Shown piece after piece: positions 5,986-13,843 of a DNA stretch of 19,102 nucleotides (the stretch's first letter is position 1; each line of letters starts with the position of its first letter). The notes below the pieces were generated by a model. It worked only from the letters and a program-made list of their open reading frames with translations, had not been told where the DNA came from and ran no database searches. Made by a program: the position numbers and the translations under genes. Source of the DNA: CAZTDU01 sp050248795 (GTDB lineage: Bacteria; Pseudomonadota; Gammaproteobacteria; Burkholderiales; SG8-39). The stretch spans positions 1-19,102 of the forward strand of contig JBFWRS010000058.1 in the NCBI GenBank assembly GCA_050248795.1, in the 5' to 3' direction.

Positions 5986-8900
5986 ATGGGCGTATCCGGC
6001 CGCATCGCGCGCTTTTTCCAGGATTCCCAGCTCACGCCGCTGCTCGCGCTGGTGGCATTCCTGCTCGGCCTGTTCGCGGTTGCCGTCACGCCGCGCGAGG
6101 AGGAGCCGCAGATCGACGTCACCATGGCGAACGTGCTGATCCCGTTCCCGGGTGCATCGGCAACCGACGTCGAGAAGCTTGTCGCCACGCCTGCCGAGCA
6201 GGTGCTGTCGCAGATCACCGGCATCGAGCACGTCTACTCGGTGTCGCGCCCCGGCATCGCCGTGCTGACCGTGCAGTTCAAGGTGGGCGAAGCCCGCACC
6301 GATGCGCTGGTGCGCCTGTACGACACCATCAACTCGAATCGCGACTGGGTGTCGCCGAACCTCGGCATCGGCGAACCGATCATCAAGCCCAAGGGAATTG
6401 ACGACGTGGCGGTGGTCACGCTGGCGCTGTGGAGCAGGAACCCGCAGCGCGGCGCCTACGAACTCGAGCGCGTCGCGCACGCGGCCGAGGTCGAACTGAA
6501 GCGCGTGCCGGGCACGCGCGAAGTGCAGACGCTGGGCGGCCCGGGCCGCGCGGTGCGCGTACTGCTGGACCCGGATCGTCTCAATTCCCACGGCATCGCG
6601 GCGCTGGACATCGGCAACGCGCTGCAGCTGGCGAACGTGTCGCTGCCGAGCGGCAGCATCGTGCGCGAGAACCGCGAGGTGGTGGTCGAGACCGGCAATC
6701 ACCTCGCGTCGGCGGCCGACGTGCGCGGCCTGGTGGTCGGCGTCCACGACGGCAAGCCGGTGTACCTGGGCGACGTCGCCAGCGTCATCGACGGCCCGCC
6801 GCCGCCGTCGCGCTATGCATGGACAGGCAGCGCGGAGGGCGAATTCCCGGCGGTGACGCTGCTGGTGACGAAGAAGCCTGGCGAGAACGCGGTCGAGGTC
6901 GCCGAGCGCGTGCTTGCGCGCGTGCAGGAACTGCGCGACACCGTGATCCCGCACGACGTCGAGGCGACCGTGACGCGAAACTACGGCGCTACCGCGAACG
7001 ACAAGGCGCAGCAGCTGATCAGGAAGCTCGCGTTCGCGACGCTGTCGGTGGTCGCGCTGGTGTTCTTCGCGCTCGGCCTGCGCGAAGCGCTGATCGTCGG
7101 CATCGCAGTGCTGCTCACGCTCGCGGCGACGCTGTTCGCCTCCTGGGCCTGGGGCTTCACGCTGAACCGCGTGTCGCTCTTCGCGCTGATCTTTTCCATC
7201 GGCATCCTGGTGGACGATGCCATCGTCGTCGTCGAGAACATCCACCGGCGCATGGCGATCGACGGCAAGCCGCTCGCCGAGGTGATCCCGCTGGCGGTGG
7301 ACGAGGTCGGCGGGCCGACCATCCTCGCGACGTTCACCGTGATCGCGGCGCTGCTGCCGATGGCATTCGTCACCGGGCTGATGGGCCCGTACATGGGCCC
7401 GATCCCGATCAACGCCAGCATGGGCATGCTGATCTCGCTCGCGATCGCATTCACCGTCACGCCGTGGCTTGCGCTGAAGCTGCTGCGCAGCGCCGGCCAC
7501 CACGACGAAGGCGGCGGCAGGCTGGACACGCTGTTTCAGCGCGTGCTGGCGCCGCTGATCGCCTCGCCTCGCCGGCGCCGGCGGCTCGGCTACGCGGTGC
7601 TCGTCGCCATACTCGCTTCAGTATCGCTGGCGGGGGTGAAGCTGGTGGTGCTGAAGATGCTGCCCTTCGACAACAAATCGGAGTTCCAGGTGGTCGTCGA
7701 CATGCCGACCGGAACGCCGGTCGAGATCACCGCCGCAGCGCTGCACGACATGGGCGCGGCGCTCGCGCGCGTGCCGGAAGTGACGCACTACCAGGCATAC
7801 GCAGGCACCGCCGCGCCGATCAACTTCAACGGCCTGGTGCGCCAGTACTACCTGCGCGAACAATCCGAACTCGGCGACCTGCAGGTGAACCTGCTCGACA
7901 AGGATGCGCGCTCGCGCAAGAGCCACGACATCGCACAGTCGGTGCGGCCGCAGCTCGAGGAGATCGCGGCGCGCTGGAACGCGCGCGTCAAGGTGGTCGA
8001 AGTGCCGCCCGGACCGCCGGTGCTGTCGCCGATCGTCGCCGAGGTGTACGGCCCGGACGAGGCCGGCCGGCATCGCGTCGCGGGCCTGGTGCGCGAGGCG
8101 CTCGCCGCGACCCCGGGCATCGTCGCCATCGACGACACCATCGAGGACCCGGCGCCGCGCCTCGCGCTGAAGGTAGACCAGGCAAAGGGGGCGATCGCCG
8201 GCGTCAGCCGTCGCAGCGTCGCCGACACCATGCGCATCGGCCTGTCCGGCGCCGACGTCACGCCGGTGCACGACGGGCAGTCCAAGTACGAAGTGCCGGT
8301 GCGGCTCGGCATCCCCGCCGAGCATGCGGGGTCGCTCGCGCAGATGCTGAAGCTGCAGGTGCGCGGCGCCAACGGCGCCCTGATACCGCTGTCGGAACTG
8401 GTCAACGTCTCGCAGATCGAGCGCGATCGCGCCATCCACCACAAGGACCTGCTGCCGGTGATCTACGTCGTCGCCGACCAGGCGGGCCGCATCGACAGCC
8501 CGCTGTACGGCATGTTCTCGGCGCGCGGGCGCATTGCCGGGCAGGCGCTGGAAGATGGCGGCACGCTGGGCGAGTACTTCATACGCCAGCCCTCGGACCC
8601 GTATCGCGAGTACGCCATCAAGTGGGACGGCGAGTGGCAGATCACCTACGAAACCTTCCGCGACATGGGGCTCGCGTACGCGGTCGGCCTGATCCTCATC
8701 TACCTGCTGGTGGTGGCGCAGTTCCGCTCGTACCTGGTGCCGCTGGTGATCATGGCGCCGATCCCGCTCACCGTGATCGGCGTGATGCCCGGCCACGCAC
8801 TGCTGGGCGCGAACTTCACCGCGACATCCATGATCGGCATGATCGCGCTGGCAGGCATCATCGTCAGGAACTCGATCCTGCTGGTGGATTTCGTCAACCT

Positions 8901-9156
8901 CAAGCTCGCGGAAGGGGTCGCGCTCGAGGACGCCGTGATCCAGTCGGCGGCGGCGCGCGCCAAGCCGATCGCGCTCACCGGGCTCGCCGCGATGCTTGGC
9001 GCCACGTTCATCCTCGACGATCCGATCTTCAACGGCCTGGCGATCTCGCTGATATTCGGCATCCTGGTCTCGACCTTGCTGACGCTGGTGGTGATTCCCG
9101 TTCTGTACTATGCAGCGATGCGCCGGCTTTTCACACCGGCATCCACGCCAACCTAG
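5986..9156 (+). CDS. RND efflux pump, inner-membrane permease (AcrB/HAE-like)
   Basis: A 1056-residue proton-driven exporter with the duplicated RND plan: TM1 (about 15-35), a large periplasmic porter domain, TM2-6 (about 340-500), TM7 (about 540-560), a second periplasmic domain and TM8-12 (about 875-1045). The proton-relay pair D410-D411 is in TM4 (GILVDDAIVVVEN). In TM10 the position of the AcrB relay lysine appears to be arginine (R961 in GIIVRNSILLVDF). The aspartate pair and overall sequence favour the multidrug/organic-compound branch over heavy-metal CzcA types. It lies 3 nt after its adaptor and is clearly co-transcribed. No outer-membrane factor gene is in the window, so a TolC-like protein encoded elsewhere is presumably used. 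Substrate cannot be assigned. Confidence 0.94.
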   Translation: MGVSGRIARFFQDSQLTPLLALVAFLLGLFAVAVTPREEEPQIDVTMANVLIPFPGASATDVEKLVATPAEQVLSQITGIEHVYSVSRPGIAVLTVQFKVGEARTDALVRLYDTINSNRDWVSPNLGIGEPIIKPKGIDDVAVVTLALWSRNPQRGAYELERVAHAAEVELKRVPGTREVQTLGGPGRAVRVLLDPDRLNSHGIAALDIGNALQLANVSLPSGSIVRENREVVVETGNHLASAADVRGLVVGVHDGKPVYLGDVASVIDGPPPPSRYAWTGSAEGEFPAVTLLVTKKPGENAVEVAERVLARVQELRDTVIPHDVEATVTRNYGATANDKAQQLIRKLAFATLSVVALVFFALGLREALIVGIAVLLTLAATLFASWAWGFTLNRVSLFALIFSIGILVDDAIVVVENIHRRMAIDGKPLAEVIPLAVDEVGGPTILATFTVIAALLPMAFVTGLMGPYMGPIPINASMGMLISLAIAFTVTPWLALKLLRSAGHHDEGGGRLDTLFQRVLAPLIASPRRRRRLGYAVLVAILASVSLAGVKLVVLKMLPFDNKSEFQVVVDMPTGTPVEITAAALHDMGAALARVPEVTHYQAYAGTAAPINFNGLVRQYYLREQSELGDLQVNLLDKDARSRKSHDIAQSVRPQLEEIAARWNARVKVVEVPPGPPVLSPIVAEVYGPDEAGRHRVAGLVREALAATPGIVAIDDTIEDPAPRLALKVDQAKGAIAGVSRRSVADTMRIGLSGADVTPVHDGQSKYEVPVRLGIPAEHAGSLAQMLKLQVRGANGALIPLSELVNVSQIERDRAIHHKDLLPVIYVVADQAGRIDSPLYGMFSARGRIAGQALEDGGTLGEYFIRQPSDPYREYAIKWDGEWQITYETFRDMGLAYAVGLILIYLLVVAQFRSYLVPLVIMAPIPLTVIGVMPGHALLGANFTATSMIGMIALAGIIVRNSILLVDFVNLKLAEGVALEDAVIQSAAARAKPIALTGLAAMLGATFILDDPIFNGLAISLIFGILVSTLLTLVVIPVLYYAAMRRLFTPASTPT

Positions 9157-9165
9157 AAGCAGCAC

Positions 9166-9240
9166 ATGAGTCAGTACGGCTTGTCCGCCATCCTGTCGCA
9201 GCCCTTTGACGCCGCCGTCGCCAGGGTGCGCGAGTGTTGA
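9166..9240 (+). pseudogene. Truncated DUF302 gene remnant
   Basis: Ten nt after the RND stop, an ATG opens a 24-codon frame reading MSQYGLSAILSQPFDAAVAR and ending VREC-stop. This matches the N-terminus of DUF302 proteins (M-S-x-Y-G-F-x-x-x-L-x-x-P-F-x-x-A-V-x-x-V), which are normally about 130 residues. The frame stops where helix 1 should continue. In the next frame, the bases over the stop read VLTSI, resembling the family's following GVLTEID strand, so a short deletion with frameshift may have occurred. Nothing DUF302-like follows. It is probably a dead last gene of the RND operon. A functional 24-residue peptide cannot be excluded but is unlikely. Confidence 0.6.
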
Positions 9241-9304
9241 CCAGCATCGGCCGGCGACGACCACCAGGCCCCAGGATGGAACCCGGCTTACCCGCGGATC
9301 CGCC

Positions 9305-10462
9305 ATGACCCGAAGCAAGCACCGTACGCTTGCCGTTTCCCTCGTCATTGCGCTTGCCGCGGCAGCGGGTTCCGCCGCGTACCTGCGCTTCTGGCACGCG
9401 ACGCCGGTACACGTGATCTCCGTCGCGGAGGGCGCCGTGCCGGTGCGGATCACCAGCCCGGGGACAATGCAGACACGCGTGCCGGTGACGCTCAGCGCCC
9501 GCGTCACGGCGACGGTGACCCGGCTCGAGGCCGACGTCGGCGATGCCGTCAGGCGCGGCCAGCTGCTCGCGGTACTCGACGACCGTGACTTCGCGGCACG
9601 GCGCGCCGTGGCCGGAAGCCAGCAGGATGTCCTCGAGCGCAACCTGACGGCCGCCCGGGCAACCGTCGCCAGATCGCAGTCCGACCTGGCCCTGGCGCAG
9701 AGCCGGCACCGGCGCGACAGCGAGTTGCAGCGCGCCGGCTTCCTGTCCCAAGGCTCGCTCGACGCCTCGGTCGCCGCGCTGCAGTCCGCGCAGGCAGCGC
9801 TGGACAATGCACGCGCCGGACTGGCTGCGCGCGAGGCAGAACGCGTGACGCTCGCGCACGAGGTCCGCTACACCGACACCCTGCTCTCGTTCACGCGCAT
9901 CGTCGCTCCCAGCGACGGCGTCGTCATCCTGCGCCAGGCCGAAGTCGGCGCCACCGTGGTCCCGGGCAGCCCGATCTTCCGCCTCGCTGACCCGGCCACC
10001 CTGTGGATCGCGGCACGCGTGGATGAATCCGTCCTCGGGCGGGTCCGCGTCGGCCAGACCGCGGACATCCGCCTGCGCACGGGCGACGTGCATGCGGGCA
10101 AGGTCGCGCGCATCGCCCGCCAGGGGGATGCCGCGACGCGCGAGCTCGAAGTCAACGTCGCGTTCGAGGCGCCGCCGGAACGATTCGCCATCGACCAGGA
10201 GGCCGCCGTGTCCATCCATGCCGAGGCCGACACCGGCCTCTTGGTGCCGGTGTCGGCGCTGGTGCGCAACCGGGAAGGCCGCCAGGGCGTCCTGCTTGTC
10301 GAGGAGGGCCGCGCGGTGTTCCGCGACGTCGAGACCGGGCCCGCGGACGAGGCACGCGTGATCGTGCGCAAAGGGCTCGCCGCCGGCGAGCGGGTCGTCG
10401 CGACCGCCGCAGGCCTCAGGGCCGGCATGCGCGTGCGCCCGGCCGACGCGCCACCGCGCTGA
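9305..10462 (+). CDS. HlyD/MacA-type periplasmic adaptor of an ABC exporter
   Basis: A 385-residue membrane fusion protein anchored by one N-terminal membrane segment (about 8-26, TLAVSLVIALAAAAG). It has a lipoyl half (VTATVTRLEADVGDAVRRGQ), a long coiled-coil hairpin (about 98-185), the second lipoyl half (RIVAPSDGVVILRQAEVGATVVPG), and C-terminal beta-barrel and proximal domains ending in GLAAGERVVATAAGLRAG. The open frame extends to 9206, but the ATG at 9305 gives a normal membrane-anchor start; its ribosome binding site is weak. It is followed after 21 nt by an FtsX-type permease and then an ATPase, the DevB-DevC-DevA/MacAB-like gene order. It would bridge the permease to an outer-membrane channel not encoded here. 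Confidence 0.92.
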   Translation: MTRSKHRTLAVSLVIALAAAAGSAAYLRFWHATPVHVISVAEGAVPVRITSPGTMQTRVPVTLSARVTATVTRLEADVGDAVRRGQLLAVLDDRDFAARRAVAGSQQDVLERNLTAARATVARSQSDLALAQSRHRRDSELQRAGFLSQGSLDASVAALQSAQAALDNARAGLAAREAERVTLAHEVRYTDTLLSFTRIVAPSDGVVILRQAEVGATVVPGSPIFRLADPATLWIAARVDESVLGRVRVGQTADIRLRTGDVHAGKVARIARQGDAATRELEVNVAFEAPPERFAIDQEAAVSIHAEADTGLLVPVSALVRNREGRQGVLLVEEGRAVFRDVETGPADEARVIVRKGLAAGERVVATAAGLRAGMRVRPADAPPR

Positions 10463-10483
10463 GTCCTTCCGCCGCTGCCTACG

Positions 10484-11677
10484 ATGGACCTCGCCCTCAA
10501 GGACATCCGCCGGCACCTTGGCAAGTTCATCGCCACCATCGCGGGCGTGGCCATGCTGCTGGCGATCGTGCTGGTGATGAATGGCATCTACCAGGGCAAC
10601 ATCGCAGACGGCATCTGGCTGATCAACAACACCGCGACAGACCTGTGGGTGGTTGAACGCGGGCGCGGCGGTCCGTTCAACGAGTCCTCGCGCATGCCGC
10701 TGGACAGCTACAAGAGCATTGCGGCCACGCCGGGGGTGGCGCAGGCGAGCCCGCTGGCGCTCTACACCGCGCAGCGCAACATCGGCGGCGCCAGCCAGCA
10801 GTTCACCGTGGTCGGCTACGACGTCTTCGGCGGACTCGGCGGGCCGGGTCGCATCGTGCGCGGGCGCGCGGTCGCAGCGCCGCATTACGAAATGGTTGCC
10901 GATGAGAAGCTCGGCCTCGACCTGGGCGGGAAGGTCAGGCTCGGCACGCGCGAGTACACCGTAGTGGGCGTCACGCGCGGCGCCGTCGACTCCGGCGGCA
11001 ATCCGCTGGTCTACCTTTCGCTGCCCGACGCCCAGGAAGTCCAGTTCCAGCAGGACAACCGCGCGCTCACCGCCGCACGCGCGGCAAACCTGAAGCGCCT
11101 GGAGCGGGCCGGCTACGCTGCCGAGCAGGCAAGCAGGCTGCTGCCGCTGCTGTCCAGCCAGGGCGACACCATCAACGCGGTGCTGGTACGGCTGGCGCCG
11201 GGGGCGGATGCCGGCAAGGTGGCCGCGCACATTCGCGACTGGCTGTACTTCAACGTCTACACCACCGAGGAGGAGCGCGAGCTGATGCTCGAGGGCCGGC
11301 TGCGCAAGATGTCGGCGGTGCTGGGCCTGTTCCGCGTGTTGCTGGTGCTGGTCTCGATCGTGATCATGGCGCTGATCGTGTACGTGCTGACGATCGAGAA
11401 GATCCGCTCCATCGCGACGCTCAAGCTCATCGGCGCGCCCAACTGGGTGATCGTGCGCCTGATACTCGAGCAGTCGCTGTTGCTGACGCTGGCGAGCTTC
11501 ACCCTCGCCTACGGCCTGCGCGAACTGATCGCGCCGAATTTCCCGCGCACGCTCGGCTTTGTCGCCGAAGAGACCGCGGCCACCTTCGCCGTGATGCTCG
11601 CCGGCGGAGTACTCGCCAGCCTGATGGCGATCTGGCACGCGTTGCGCACGCCGCCACAGCTCGCGCTCGGGGGCTGA
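10484..11677 (+). CDS. ABC exporter permease, FtsX/DevC-type
   Basis: A 397-residue permease with the MacB/FtsX plan: one N-terminal helix (about 17-38, FIATIAGVAMLLAIVLVMNGI), a large periplasmic domain (about 40-270), then three C-terminal helices (about 280-305, 325-350, 360-385). The stretch YVLTIEKIRSIATLKLIGAP between the last helices is the conserved coupling region that contacts the ATPase. In this family ATP hydrolysis drives periplasmic conformational change (mechanotransmission), not classical import. No ribosome binding site is obvious before the ATG. The gene is followed after one nucleotide by its ATPase. The substrate is unknown; relatives export glycolipids, lipoproteins or peptides. 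Confidence 0.92.
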   Translation: MDLALKDIRRHLGKFIATIAGVAMLLAIVLVMNGIYQGNIADGIWLINNTATDLWVVERGRGGPFNESSRMPLDSYKSIAATPGVAQASPLALYTAQRNIGGASQQFTVVGYDVFGGLGGPGRIVRGRAVAAPHYEMVADEKLGLDLGGKVRLGTREYTVVGVTRGAVDSGGNPLVYLSLPDAQEVQFQQDNRALTAARAANLKRLERAGYAAEQASRLLPLLSSQGDTINAVLVRLAPGADAGKVAAHIRDWLYFNVYTTEEERELMLEGRLRKMSAVLGLFRVLLVLVSIVIMALIVYVLTIEKIRSIATLKLIGAPNWVIVRLILEQSLLLTLASFTLAYGLRELIAPNFPRTLGFVAEETAATFAVMLAGGVLASLMAIWHALRTPPQLALGG

Positions 11678-11678
11678 C

Positions 11679-12410
11679 ATGCCGGTCCTCGACGTCGATA
11701 GCGTCTCGATGACCTTCGGCCAGGGCGAGCTGGCCGTCCAGGCGCTGAAGCCGACAACCTTCAGCGTCGAGGGCGGAGAACTCGCGGCGCTGCTCGGTCC
11801 CAGCGGCTCGGGCAAGAGCACGCTTCTGCTTGCCATCAGCCTGATCCTGGAGCCGACCACCGGCCGCATCTCCCTCAACGGCCGCAATGTCTACGACAAC
11901 GGCCCGGCAGGCATCGACGTGCGCGCCTACCGCCGGCAGAACATCGGCTTCATCTTCCAGCAGCACAATCTGATCCCGTTCCTCACCGCAGCGGAAAACG
12001 TCGCCCTGGTGATGCAACTGAACGGTGCCTCCAGCCGCGAGGCGGCGCGACGTGCGAAGGAGTTGCTCGGCTATCTCGAGATCGCGCACCGGGCGGACTC
12101 GCTGCCCGCCAACCTTTCCGGCGGCGAGCAGCAGCGCGTCGCCATCGGCCGCGCACTGGCCAACGAGCCGCGCCTGGTCCTCGCCGATGAGCCTACGGCA
12201 GCCCTGGACACCGAACGGGGGACGAAGGTGATGGCACTGCTACGCGGGATAGCGCGCGAGCGGGGCTCGGCGGTGATCACGGTGACGCACGACCACCGCA
12301 TGATCGAGGGCTTCGACACCGTCTACCATCTCGAGGACGGCAGGCTGGCGCAGACCACGCGCGCGCCCGCGCCCGCTTCCGGCACCATGCGGGAAGAGAG
12401 CGCGGCGTGA
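11679..12410 (+). CDS. ABC exporter ATP-binding subunit, DevA/MacB-type
   Basis: A 243-residue cytoplasmic ATPase with all hallmark motifs: Walker A GPSGSGKST, Q-loop FIFQQHNLIPFLTAAENV, signature LSGGEQQRVAIGRAL, Walker B LVLADEPTAALD and H-loop TVTHDHRM. The Q-loop and signature place it in the LolD/MacB/DevA export ATPase group, matching the FtsX-type permease directly upstream. It begins one nucleotide after the permease stop, so the two are translationally linked. It is the last gene of the three-gene cassette and ends 15 nt from the convergent methyltransferase-like gene. No key residue appears missing, so the transporter should be active. Confidence 0.95.
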   Translation: MPVLDVDSVSMTFGQGELAVQALKPTTFSVEGGELAALLGPSGSGKSTLLLAISLILEPTTGRISLNGRNVYDNGPAGIDVRAYRRQNIGFIFQQHNLIPFLTAAENVALVMQLNGASSREAARRAKELLGYLEIAHRADSLPANLSGGEQQRVAIGRALANEPRLVLADEPTAALDTERGTKVMALLRGIARERGSAVITVTHDHRMIEGFDTVYHLEDGRLAQTTRAPAPASGTMREESAA

Positions 12411-12425
12411 ACGGCGAGACGATCC

Positions 12426-13100
12426 CTAGCTGCCGCTCGTGGCCCCGCGGAACACGAGGAAATACTGGTCGGGCAGGAATTCATGCCGCTCGGCGAGCAC
12501 GTACCCCGCGCTTTGCATTTCCGCGAGCACGCGTTCCGGCCGCACCCGCGCGGACGGCGGCGGGCCGCGCCTGGACGACATGCGGAAGTCGATGATCGCG
12601 ACGCGGCCGCCGGGCTTGAGCGAAGCGGCAAGGCCGCGGAAGTAGCGCTCGCGATCACCGACGTGGTGGTAGACGTCGACCAGCAGCACGAGGTCGGCCT
12701 TCTCGGGCAGGCCGGGGTCGCCCGGCTTGGCCTGCAGCGACTTCAGGTTCGCGAGCGATTCGCGCGCCACGCGCTCGGCGAGGTACCTGACCATGTCGGG
12801 CTCCACGTCCAGGCCATAGACGCGGCCCTCGGGCAGCATGCGCGCCAGCCGCACGGCGAAGTACCCGGTGCCCGAGCCGATGTCCGCCACCACCGCGTCC
12901 GGCCTGAGCGCGAGCGCCTGGATCACCTCGTGCGGCTTCTGCCAGGCATCGCGCGCCGGGTCGTCGAACACGTGCGCCCAGCGCTCGGCATTGTCAAAGC
13001 GGTGCTGGTGCGTGTGCGGCGACTGCGCGGACGCGCCCGCGAGCAATCCGGCGCAGCCGACCAGTACGATGGCGATGCGTTGCAGCGTGCTGCGGATCAT
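12426..13100 (-). CDS. SAM-dependent methyltransferase-fold protein with an export signal
   Basis: A 224-residue class I (Rossmann-fold) methyltransferase. Motif I is VVADIGSGTGYFAVRLA (about 70-86), the acidic loop after beta-2 is VYGLDVEPDM, and motif IV is ADLVLLVDVYHHV, which lacks a DPPY motif. The unusual part is the N-terminus: MIRSTLQR, then a hydrophobic stretch, then either a signal peptidase I site (ASA-Q, after residue 25) or a lipobox (LVGC, C16). A histidine-rich segment HTHQH follows. If exported, it would sit in the periplasm or on a membrane, where SAM is not known to be abundant. The ATG at 13100 yields this complete signal; no later start keeps more than the core. Convergent with the ABC ATPase. 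Substrate unknown. Confidence 0.85.
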   Translation of the reverse strand: MIRSTLQRIAIVLVGCAGLLAGASAQSPHTHQHRFDNAERWAHVFDDPARDAWQKPHEVIQALALRPDAVVADIGSGTGYFAVRLARMLPEGRVYGLDVEPDMVRYLAERVARESLANLKSLQAKPGDPGLPEKADLVLLVDVYHHVGDRERYFRGLAASLKPGGRVAIIDFRMSSRRGPPPSARVRPERVLAEMQSAGYVLAERHEFLPDQYFLVFRGATSGS

Positions 13101-13186
13101 TCTTCAGGCCCTCTCGTTCCCTGTTTCGGTGCGATGAAGATTAACCCGTTTCCGCTTTGCGCCCCATGGCAGCAGGGCTGCAAGCG

Positions 13187-13192
13187 TAAAAT
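13187..13192 (+). promoter_or_regulatory. Possible -10 element upstream of DUF2062-ppk2
   Basis: TAAAAT lies 98 nt before the DUF2062 start in the 184-nt divergent gap to the methyltransferase gene. No good -35 hexamer is found at 16-18 nt spacing, so this is a weak call. Confidence 0.3.
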
Positions 13193-13201
13193 GCCGTATC
13201 C

Positions 13202-13220
13202 GCGCCGGAGCAGCCGGCGC
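13202..13220 (+). other. Hairpin in the DUF2062 leader
   Basis: GCGCCGG-AGCAG-CCGGCGC is a perfect 7-bp stem with a 5-nt loop, starting 10 nt after the candidate -10 hexamer and ending shortly before a ribosome binding site (GGAGA, 13231-13235). No T-run follows, so it is not an intrinsic terminator. It could stabilise the 5' end of the transcript. Confidence 0.35.
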
Positions 13221-13243
13221 AAGGCGAATCGGAGAGCAAGCTG

Positions 13244-13288
13244 ATGAGATCGGTGGCCCACGCCGCCCACACGAAGCCGGAGGCGTGA
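13244..13288 (+). CDS. Possible 14-codon leader peptide coupled to DUF2062
   Basis: ATG at 13244 with a good ribosome binding site (GGAGA, 8 nt spacing) opens a frame for MRSVAHAAHTKPEA. Its TGA overlaps the GTG start of the DUF2062 gene (GTGA). The DUF2062 start itself has its GGAGG only 1 nt away, which is poor spacing, so ribosomes finishing the short frame could reinitiate there. No codon bias or attenuation pattern marks the peptide as a sensor, and it may be a chance frame. Confidence 0.35.
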   Translation: MRSVAHAAHTKPEA

Positions 13289-13833
13289 TCCGCTCGCTGC
13301 GCAGTCTGCTGCCCTCGCGCGAGTCGCTGCGTTCCAACCCGAGCCTGCGCTGGCTCGGGCCGCTGCTCAACCGCGCCTGGCTGTGGCAGTTCAACCGCCG
13401 GCGCGTAGCCGCCGGCATCGGCATCGGCGTCTTCTTCGGCTTCCTGATCCCGGTGATGCAGATCGCCTTCGCCGCGGTGTTCGCGCTGATCCTGCGCGCG
13501 AACCTGCCCGCGGCGGTGGTGAGCACGCTGGTATCGAACCCGTTCACCTACGCGCCGATCTTCGTCGCCGCCTACCGCGTCGGCAAGCTGTTGCTCGGCG
13601 AGCCCGCGGACGACGCCCAGGCCGAGGCGATCGGCGCCGGCGCGGAACAGCTCGAGGTACTCGCGCATAGCTGGTGGGACAGCTTCACCACCATCGGCAA
13701 GCCGCTGATGGTGGGCCTTGCCGTCTTCGCCGTTGTGGGCGGGCTGCTGGCGTACTTCGGCACGCTGCTGGCGTGGCGCGTCGTGGTGGCGCTGCGCAGG
13801 CGCCGCCGCCACGCGGGCGCGAACGGAAACTGA
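13285..13833 (+). CDS. DUF2062 membrane protein
   Basis: A 182-residue protein with the DUF2062 pattern: a basic N-terminal segment with NPSLRWLGPLLNRAWLWQFNR, then RRVAAGIGIGVFFGFLIPVMQ and a hydrophobic run to about residue 73, the conserved VSNPFTYAPIF, an acidic loop around 107-125, and a C-terminal hairpin of membrane helices (about 135-165) before an arginine-rich tail. It is predicted to reside in the inner membrane. The start is GTG 13285, which gives the family N-terminus (MIRSLRSLLPSRESL). It precedes ppk2 by 10 nt and is likely in the same operon. The family has no firmly established biochemical function, and I assign none. Confidence 0.87.
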   Translation: MIRSLRSLLPSRESLRSNPSLRWLGPLLNRAWLWQFNRRRVAAGIGIGVFFGFLIPVMQIAFAAVFALILRANLPAAVVSTLVSNPFTYAPIFVAAYRVGKLLLGEPADDAQAEAIGAGAEQLEVLAHSWWDSFTTIGKPLMVGLAVFAVVGGLLAYFGTLLAWRVVVALRRRRRHAGANGN

Positions 13834-13843
13834 AGGGGCGACG

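Noticed and set aside
5833..7503. A 556-codon minus-strand frame opposite the RND genes
   Set aside because: It is an antisense frame with low-complexity Arg/His/Gln sequence, no start signal and no family resemblance.
6429..9209. A 926-codon plus-strand frame inside the RND pump gene
   Set aside because: It is an alternative frame of the pump gene, rich in Arg, Ala and Gly with no recognisable domain; the pump frame has all RND motifs.
9131..11887. A 918-codon open frame on the minus strand
   Set aside because: It lies antisense to the adaptor, permease and ATPase genes, which have clear family motifs. The translation is Arg/His/Asp-rich low-complexity sequence typical of GC-rich shadow frames.
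13718..13843. A 42-codon N-terminal extension of PPK2 (start at 13718)
   Set aside because: The extension overlaps the DUF2062 gene in another frame. The ATG at 13844 has a strong ribosome binding site and gives a normal PPK2 N-terminus.
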